Under the pieces are notes generated by a model. That model had not been told where the DNA came from. It worked only from the letters and a program-made list of their open reading frames with translations, and did no database searches. Position numbers and translations under genes: made by a program. From NCBI GenBank assembly GCA_900553355.1, contig USDK01000080.1, positions 1 to 8,927 of the forward strand: 8,927 nucleotides of DNA, given 5' to 3'. The DNA is from an uncultured Lachnospiraceae bacterium. GTDB lineage: Bacteria; Bacillota; Clostridia; Lachnospirales; Lachnospiraceae. Position 1 is the stretch's first letter. Every line of letters begins with the position of its first letter. Shown one piece after another: positions 5,698-8,927 of the stretch.

Positions 5698-6109
5698 CTT
5701 TTACTGACTTCTTTATGATCTGTGCTATCCTCCCTTGCGTATACCCCGTCATCTCCGCTGCATCTCTCTGGCTCATGTCCTCCAGGTAGACCATTTCCAG
5801 GATATTCCTTTCCATCCCATCTGGAAGGCCGGAAATAAACTCCTCTACCTTCCGGATTTCTGACATCAGCTCTTGCTGCCTCGTCTCTTTCTCCCGGATC
5901 CGCTCCTTAATGGCAGTGGCAGCTTTTGGCTCTGCCATGCGGACAGTCATGTGCTCCTCTATGTAGGGGAAATCATCACCGGACTTTGTCACCTTCCCAG
6001 AGACCTCCGGCACATTCTCCAGCTGATCGTTCAGCCTGTCCAGCTGCCGGTCTATCAGCGCAAGTTCCCTCTTATTTAGTTTATACCTGTTCAATAGTTC
6101 CCTGTTCAC
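5693..6109 (-). CDS. ArpU/RinA-type late transcription regulator, sigma-70 region 4-like HTH
   Basis: 138 residues. Proteins of this group are encoded just upstream of terminase genes and activate late (packaging and structural) transcription. The N-terminal two thirds is helical and coiled-coil-like (IDRQLDRLNDQLENV at 19-33; IKERIREKETRQQELMSEI at 67-85). The C-terminus (98-136) is a sigma region 4-like HTH: DGMERNILEMVYLEDMSQRDAAEM followed by TGYTQGRIAQIIKK. The start is GTG at 6109 with GGGAG eight bases upstream, forming a GTGA overlap with the preceding gene. The dyad and promoter right after its stop are the nearest plausible targets. ArpU, RinA and other sigma-like phage regulators cannot be separated by eye. 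Confidence 0.82.
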   Translation of the reverse strand: MNRELLNRYKLNKRELALIDRQLDRLNDQLENVPEVSGKVTKSGDDFPYIEEHMTVRMAEPKAATAIKERIREKETRQQELMSEIRKVEEFISGLPDGMERNILEMVYLEDMSQRDAAEMTGYTQGRIAQIIKKSVKD

Positions 6110-6351
6110 CGCTTCATCTCCCTGCTGACTCTTTCCTTTATCGCCCTTATGATCATTTCCCCGTCCAGGTCGGAATATAACCCCATGTCCCTACGGAAAA
6201 ACCGTTCGCACTCCTCTTTCCCACGCAGCGCCATTTCATCGTACGGATGGTTCCACAGCCTGCGGAGCGCCCTCCGGTAGTCAGTGACCGCCTGCTCCAC
6301 AACGCCTGCCGCCAGACGCTCGTACCCTTCCGGGCTCCAATTATCTTCCAT
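6106..6351 (-). CDS. Conserved small phage protein of unknown function
   Basis: 81 residues from the ATG at 6351. It is helical and charged, with YERLAAGVVEQAVTDYRRALRRL near the N-terminus and ECERFFRRDMGLYSDLDGEMIIRAIKERV near the C-terminus. I recall similar proteins next to ArpU-type regulators in Clostridia and streptococcal prophages, but no function is known to me. An ATG three codons upstream (6360) directly abuts AGGGGAGG, leaving no spacing, whereas the ATG at 6351 stands nine bases from it, so the shorter form is chosen. It overlaps the 55-residue gene upstream by 11 bases and the late regulator by four. Soluble, no signal peptide. Confidence 0.85.
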   Translation of the reverse strand: MEDNWSPEGYERLAAGVVEQAVTDYRRALRRLWNHPYDEMALRGKEECERFFRRDMGLYSDLDGEMIIRAIKERVSREMKR

Positions 6352-6508
6352 CGGTATCATCCTCCCCTATGCCATACTTCTCTGCCAGGTACTCAAACAC
6401 GGACTTGTTGTCCTCTTCCAGGATGTCAGCCGGGACCGGATCCGAACCCCGGAGCTCCCCGGACTGGATCCCGTCCATCAGCCTGTCGATCAGGTCACGC
6501 ACTGTCAT
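6341..6508 (-). CDS. Small acidic phage protein, 55 residues, unknown function
   Basis: A short gene beginning MTVRDLIDRLMDGIQSGELR and ending IGEDDTDGR. Support comes from a GGAGG ribosome binding site seven bases before the ATG, an ATGA overlap with the preceding gene and an 11-base overlap with the following one, which is the packing of the rest of this operon. It is acidic and probably two helices (residues 2-14 and 29-46). I do not recognise it. Confidence 0.72.
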   Translation of the reverse strand: MTVRDLIDRLMDGIQSGELRGSDPVPADILEEDNKSVFEYLAEKYGIGEDDTDGR

Positions 6509-6675
6509 CGCCGTGCCTCCATCTGCCGGCCCTGTTCCCGGATCATGCCTCTGGCCTGGTAGGCAGGACGCCGGAAGCGCTCCTTGGCCTTCTGGGAAGC
6601 CGGGGTCTCTTCCAACTCGTTATAATGTCTCTGCTGATCGGCTTTCATTTCCTTCCTGTCTCTGCGTTCTTTCAC
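6505..6675 (-). CDS. Small basic, highly charged phage protein, 56 residues, unknown function
   Basis: Starts at GTG 6675 with GAGGAGG seven bases upstream, overlapping the stop of the membrane-protein gene by four bases (GTGA) and the next start by four (ATGA). The product is almost entirely charged and polar (KERRDRKEMKADQQRHYNEL, then FRRPAYQARGMIREQGRQMEARR), with a strongly basic C-terminal half, suggesting a single long helix or a nucleic-acid-contacting peptide. No recognisable family. Confidence 0.72.
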   Translation of the reverse strand: MKERRDRKEMKADQQRHYNELEETPASQKAKERFRRPAYQARGMIREQGRQMEARR

Positions 6676-6959
6676 TGCAGCACCTCCTCGTTCAAATGCA
6701 ATATCGCATAATTCTTTCCGTCTGTACCTTTCCAGAGTTCAACATTGCCCTCATACTGGAAGACCGTCTCGCCGTTGTCCCGAATCACGGTCAGGAGCAT
6801 GTCATCTCCATCCTCTACCGTGTTAATCACCAGGGGCTCCGGATCCGGTGCAGTTGTTTGTTCTGGCTCAGCAGCTGACCATCCGATCACCGCAGCACAC
6901 ACAATCACGATCATGGCTAGCAATCCAGCAAATACCTTGTGCATATTATTCTTTTTCAT
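6672..6959 (-). CDS. Small membrane-anchored or secreted phage protein, unknown function
   Basis: 95 residues from the ATG at 6959, which has AGGAG five bases upstream. Longer readings of this frame start inside the preceding gene without such a site. The N-terminus MKKNNMHK is positively charged and is followed by about 20 hydrophobic residues (9-28, VFAGLLAMIVIVCAAVIGW), then SAAEPEQ, where signal peptidase might cut, and a Pro/Glu/Thr-rich acidic linker (31-43). The remaining domain (about 50-95: MLLTVIRDNGETVFQYEGNVE, then ILHLNEEVLQ) is polar with alternating beta-like strands. The cysteine at 21 is not in a clear lipobox. It would expose a small domain outside the cell or stay as a one-pass anchor. 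A lysogenic-conversion or exclusion role is possible but unsupported. Confidence 0.78.
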   Translation of the reverse strand: MKKNNMHKVFAGLLAMIVIVCAAVIGWSAAEPEQTTAPDPEPLVINTVEDGDDMLLTVIRDNGETVFQYEGNVELWKGTDGKNYAILHLNEEVLQ

Positions 6960-7389
6960 CGCTACTCCTTTCCGGGCGGTATGGCTCTGGAATAGGACTC
7001 CAGGCGATAACCATATCGGTAATATCTTCGAAATCAATTTTTCCTACCTCTCCTGTGTAAAAGATAGGTTTCTTGACTATTCCCATCAGATCCGAGAAGT
7101 TTGCTATAATTCTTTTTGCCCACAAGTATCCTGCCGACGGGACGATTGTTACCAAGTATTCTCCATATTCTTCAGGCAGCCGCTCCTCCACCGGAACCCA
7201 GCCGTCATTCATGTGGGCATCCTTGCCCTTACCAGACATGTGCTTGCGAATGATTTCTTCCACATCGTTTAATAAAACAACCTCTTCAACAAACCTTCCA
7301 TCTTGAGGATGAATATAATGTTCTTTAGATGTCGCAACCATAATAGAACTCTCTTTCATCTCTTCCAGGATCTTCTCTAGTTTCTGCAT
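6946..7389 (-). CDS. DUF551 domain phage protein
   Basis: 147 residues. The C-terminal half (64-139) is a DUF551 domain: WVPVEERLPEEYGEYLVTI at the front and MVIAWSPIPEPYRPE at the end are its hallmark W-x-PVxxRLP and W-xP-x-PEP motifs. The N-terminal 60 residues are helical (MQKLEKILEEMKESS; VEEIIRKHMSGKG). DUF551 proteins are very common in Firmicute and enterobacterial phages in the middle region and have no established function. The ATG at 7389 lies about 11 bases from AGGAGG and overlaps the zinc-ribbon gene by 13 bases; the end overlaps the membrane-protein gene by 14. Confidence 0.86.
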   Translation of the reverse strand: MQKLEKILEEMKESSIMVATSKEHYIHPQDGRFVEEVVLLNDVEEIIRKHMSGKGKDAHMNDGWVPVEERLPEEYGEYLVTIVPSAGYLWAKRIIANFSDLMGIVKKPIFYTGEVGKIDFEDITDMVIAWSPIPEPYRPERSSDEKE

Positions 7390-7574
7390 GAATGACTTTT
7401 CCTCCTATCTTCCAAAAAAACCTCTAATTGTTTCGAGCATTGAGGGCATAGGTCAATTGAATTCATGCATATATCCTGTTTATCAATTGTTTTTATCCAT
7501 GCTATGTCGTTGTCTCTATGATCTTTTGGATCATAAAAATTCCCGCAAACATCGCACTTATTAGCTTTTGCCAT
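7377..7574 (-). CDS. Small zinc-ribbon phage protein
   Basis: 65 residues with two CxxC pairs (Cys7/Cys10 in CDVCG and Cys43/Cys46 in CPQC) about 33 residues apart, the spacing of a treble-clef or ribbon zinc site. Between them is a polar segment with HRDNDIAWIKTID, and a further Cys at 36. The C-terminus is basic and includes FLEDRRKSHSC. Such proteins may bind nucleic acid or just be structural; no specific function can be assigned. The start is well supported by GGAGGT six bases before the ATG. Confidence 0.82.
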   Translation of the reverse strand: MAKANKCDVCGNFYDPKDHRDNDIAWIKTIDKQDICMNSIDLCPQCSKQLEVFLEDRRKSHSCRN

Positions 7575-7594
7575 TTTCTCACCTCCACTAAATC

Positions 7595-7828
7595 CTAATT
7601 TTCTTCATCCACCAGCAAGTCAAATAACCCTGCAAGTTTGCACTCATCACAGATTTGATCCATCTCATCCTGTGACCTGCACCGTCCTGGATACTTGCAA
7701 TACTCATCACAGCAGATCTGTGGGATGCGACCCATGTCCTCAATCCTGGACAGTTTCTCCATTGCCTGGGGAAGCAGCTGCCGATCTTTGACAACTGCTT
7801 TCCCGGCATGATATTCTGTGTATCTCAT
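7595..7828 (-). CDS. Cysteine-rich small phage protein, unknown function
   Basis: 77 residues from the ATG at 7828. It begins RYTEYHAGKAVVKDR and continues LPQAMEKLSRIEDMG, the familiar opening of a widespread family of small phage proteins (TExxxGxAVIKD then AMxKLAxxED). The second half carries six cysteines (39, 40, 44, 50, 60, 63, as CCDEYC, C, CDEC), suggesting a zinc site. An ATG three codons upstream (7837) is only one base from AGGAGG (7839-7844), while the ATG at 7828 is ten bases from it, so the latter is preferred; it then follows the previous stop by one base. Function unknown. Confidence 0.8.
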   Translation of the reverse strand: MRYTEYHAGKAVVKDRQLLPQAMEKLSRIEDMGRIPQICCDEYCKYPGRCRSQDEMDQICDECKLAGLFDLLVDEEN

Positions 7829-7829
7829 A

Positions 7830-8216
7830 TCAATCATTCCTCCTGATCTTCAACTCCAGCCCTATATCCTCCCGTAGATCGTCAATGATCTCCTTCCACG
7901 TTACATAATCATCCATCAGGCACTCCGCCTTCAGGTTTAACCGGTTTATGAACCGGCTGATCCGTTTCTTTCCGAACTCGAATTCATCCCGAAGCGTTGC
8001 GGCGCTCAAGATTGTGATTGTATCAATCGTCATCTCCTTGATCTTTACGCTTGCCTGGTCAAGTTCTTTCTTCGCCAGCGCCGTATGTATCCCGGTAAGA
8101 TTCCGGAAATGTATTTCCTTCTCCAGTGCCTCCACTCCATCTTCCTTGACGATTTTCAGCGCCAGGAGAAGCCCGTCATCCCGGCCGGCCATATATTCAC
8201 TCATTTTCTTTCCCAT
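7830..8216 (-). CDS. Conserved phage protein of unknown function, 128 residues
   Basis: A helical, soluble protein. Notable segments are MSEYMAGRDDGLLLALKIV (5-23), VEALEKEIHFRNLTGIHTAL (28-47), and AECLMDDYVTWKEII (about 97-111). I recall close relatives in Clostridia prophages, always in the middle/replication region, but no function. The start is uncertain: ATG 8216 has a weak AGGT eight bases upstream, and the ATG four codons later has GGGA at a fair distance. The four-residue difference does not change the reading. It ends one base before the chosen start of the cysteine-rich gene. Confidence 0.8.
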   Translation of the reverse strand: MGKKMSEYMAGRDDGLLLALKIVKEDGVEALEKEIHFRNLTGIHTALAKKELDQASVKIKEMTIDTITILSAATLRDEFEFGKKRISRFINRLNLKAECLMDDYVTWKEIIDDLREDIGLELKIRRND

Positions 8217-8278
8217 TGTTCTTTACCTGTTTATTAGAAGCCCGGTATACCCTTGCCCCGGCCGGAGGCTGGCTCCTT
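8217..8278. other. 62-base gap between two small genes
   Basis: This is the longest untranslated stretch in the middle operon. It holds a GC-rich patch (GGCCGGGGC with nearby GCCTCCGGCC) that may fold weakly in minus-strand RNA, plus the weak ribosome binding site of the 128-residue gene. No promoter, T-tract or credible small gene was seen. Confidence 0.5.
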
Positions 8279-8443
8279 TCATATAATCTTCATCATCTGT
8301 GCCCGGTGCTCCGCCGCTTCTCTTCGTCCAGCGTTCACACCGGCTTCATTAATTCTCGTACATACCCGGATCCAGTTCAGACGGAACCGCTCAAACTCTT
8401 CCAGGGTTCCGAAATACTTCTGGATCAATTCTGTTGTGATCAT
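8279..8443 (-). CDS. Small phage protein, 54 residues, unknown function
   Basis: Starts ATG 8443 with AGAGGAGGACA immediately upstream (spacing short, about four bases) and overlaps the end of the replication gene by four bases (ATGA). The product (MITTELIQKYFGTLEEFERF, then NWIRVCTRINEAGVNAGRREA) is helical and amphipathic with no signal or membrane segment. Overlap and ribosome binding site argue that it is real; no family is recognised. Confidence 0.7.
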   Translation of the reverse strand: MITTELIQKYFGTLEEFERFRLNWIRVCTRINEAGVNAGRREAAEHRAQMMKII

Positions 8444-8925
8444 TGTCCTCCTCTTTCTACCAGCCGGCTTTCCAGATCAGCCATATCATAAGACCGCTCC
8501 TGAAAGTTACTGAACTTACTTCCCTTCTGTCTGGTGTCTTTTTTCTCCTGGTTCTTCTTTCCGGATTTCTCCTTCGATTTATAGAAACTCTTCCATCCGC
8601 CTGCTGTCGCCTTCTTTATGATCGCCAGCTGCTCCGCCGGATCATTAGACAAGGAAAGAAGGTCTTCCCGGAGGGCCTGCACCTGTTCCGGGATGATCTC
8701 ACCGAAGTTATGTTCTCTCACGGACAAGTACAGCTGGAAAGCCCGTTCCAGTTCCGGTGGCTGGAAGGCAGTATTATATATATTTTCTTTTTCTTTTATT
8801 TTTGTGGTACTTTCTTCTGGATTATTTTGAATTTCTTCCGAATTAATTCTTTTTTCTTCGGAAGGAATAGCATTTTTAGGTGAATTTAATAAAGGCTCCT
8901 CATCCCCGGCTGTTCCGAGGAGCCA
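8440..8925 (-). CDS. Probable DnaD-like replisome organizer, C-terminal part
   Basis: The frame stays open to the right edge of the window, giving 161 C-terminal residues; the N-terminus and DNA-binding HTH, if present, are outside. An internal TTG at 8727 is not the true start. The visible part has a low-complexity acidic/Lys linker (about 9-50, with EEKRINSEE and KIKEKEN) encoded by markedly AT-rich DNA, a folded helical domain (PPELERAFQLYLSVREH, then QVQALREDLLSL, AIIKKATAGGWKSFYK), a basic region, and the tail FSNFQERSYDMADLESRLV. PPELExAFxxYLxxR, a GWKxxY-type helix and an NFxxRxYDxxxLE tail are typical of phage replication initiators that recruit the helicase loader. Exact family (DnaD or another replisome organizer) is uncertain. 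Confidence 0.68.
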   Translation of the reverse strand, partial: WLLGTAGDEEPLLNSPKNAIPSEEKRINSEEIQNNPEESTTKIKEKENIYNTAFQPPELERAFQLYLSVREHNFGEIIPEQVQALREDLLSLSNDPAEQLAIIKKATAGGWKSFYKSKEKSGKKNQEKKDTRQKGSKFSNFQERSYDMADLESRLVERGGQ

Positions 8926-8927
8926 AT

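Larger units (their letters stand above)
1..8927. mobile_element. Tailed phage or prophage segment (replication end to head genes)
   Basis: The whole window reads as phage DNA. In transcription order on the minus strand it holds a replisome-organizer tail, small middle genes, an ArpU-type late regulator, small and large terminase, portal and minor head protein, which is the canonical order in Firmicute siphoviruses and prophages. Neither end of the element, no integrase and no attachment site is visible, so integrated prophage and free phage cannot be told apart. A separate AT-rich cargo cassette interrupts the module between the late regulator and the small terminase. Confidence 0.92.

Noticed and set aside
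6247..6878. Overlapping plus-strand open frames across the small middle genes
   Set aside because: They are antisense to four tightly packed genes with good ribosome binding sites; their translations are Pro/Ser/Cys-rich, typical of reverse-strand shadows in GC-richer DNA.
7588..7809. Minus-strand frame of 73 codons overlapping the cysteine-rich gene
   Set aside because: It is a different frame of the same DNA with no ribosome binding site, whereas the 77-residue frame has a family-like N-terminus.
8440..8727. A separate 95-residue gene starting at TTG 8727
   Set aside because: The frame continues open to the window edge with a coherent linker and helical domain, so this is the tail of a larger replication gene.

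Overview
The window is a stretch of a tailed-phage genome, most likely a siphovirus-type prophage or phage of a Firmicute, probably a Clostridia/Lachnospiraceae-like gut bacterium. The evidence is gene content (SPP1-like portal and minor head protein, PBSX-like small terminase with a GAPKGNKNA repeat, ArpU/RinA-type late regulator, DUF551 protein), strong AGGAGG-type ribosome binding sites, frequent GTG/TTG starts and a Gram-positive TRTG extended -10 promoter. The host assignment is inference. Every convincing gene lies on the minus strand, so transcription runs from high to low coordinates.

Layout, in transcription order. (1) 8927-6106 is the end of the replication/middle module: the C-terminal part of a probable DnaD-like replisome organizer, then nine small genes that overlap or nearly abut (four-base ATGA/GTGA overlaps are common). 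They include a zinc-ribbon protein, a DUF551 protein, a small membrane-anchored or secreted protein and several conserved but uncharacterised phage proteins. (2) 6109-5693 encodes an ArpU/RinA-type regulator of late genes. (3) 5697-5564 is a compact intergenic region with a dyad over a -35 position, an extended -10 promoter, a 5' hairpin, a CCUCCU-containing unpaired stretch and a UUCG-loop terminator. It could encode a small RNA of about 95 nt or an attenuated late leader. (4) 5562-3841 is an AT-rich two-gene cargo cassette with its own promoter and its own terminator: a DUF4365 protein (predicted PD-(D/E)XK-like nuclease fold) translationally coupled to a 372-residue uncharacterised protein with a possible C-terminal OB-fold. 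(5) 3803-1 is the start of the packaging/head module: small terminase, large terminase, portal and the N-terminal part of the minor head protein.

How it fits together. The replication/middle operon ends by making the late regulator, which should switch on packaging and head genes. The cargo sits exactly at that regulatory junction, is base-compositionally unlike its neighbours (one sampled 60-base line is about 35% GC, against about 52% for a line in the portal gene) and is insulated by terminators. This is the usual architecture of a phage moron or anti-phage (superinfection-exclusion) locus expressed from the prophage. That two-gene cassette is the best candidate for an undescribed system here. 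A second strong signal is a pair of perfect 12-bp palindromes, 22 bp apart, inside the small terminase gene, a plausible pac or TerS-binding site.

No tRNA, rRNA, CRISPR array, insertion sequence or attachment site was seen. No stretch longer than 300 bases lacks a gene; the largest is 5491-5692.
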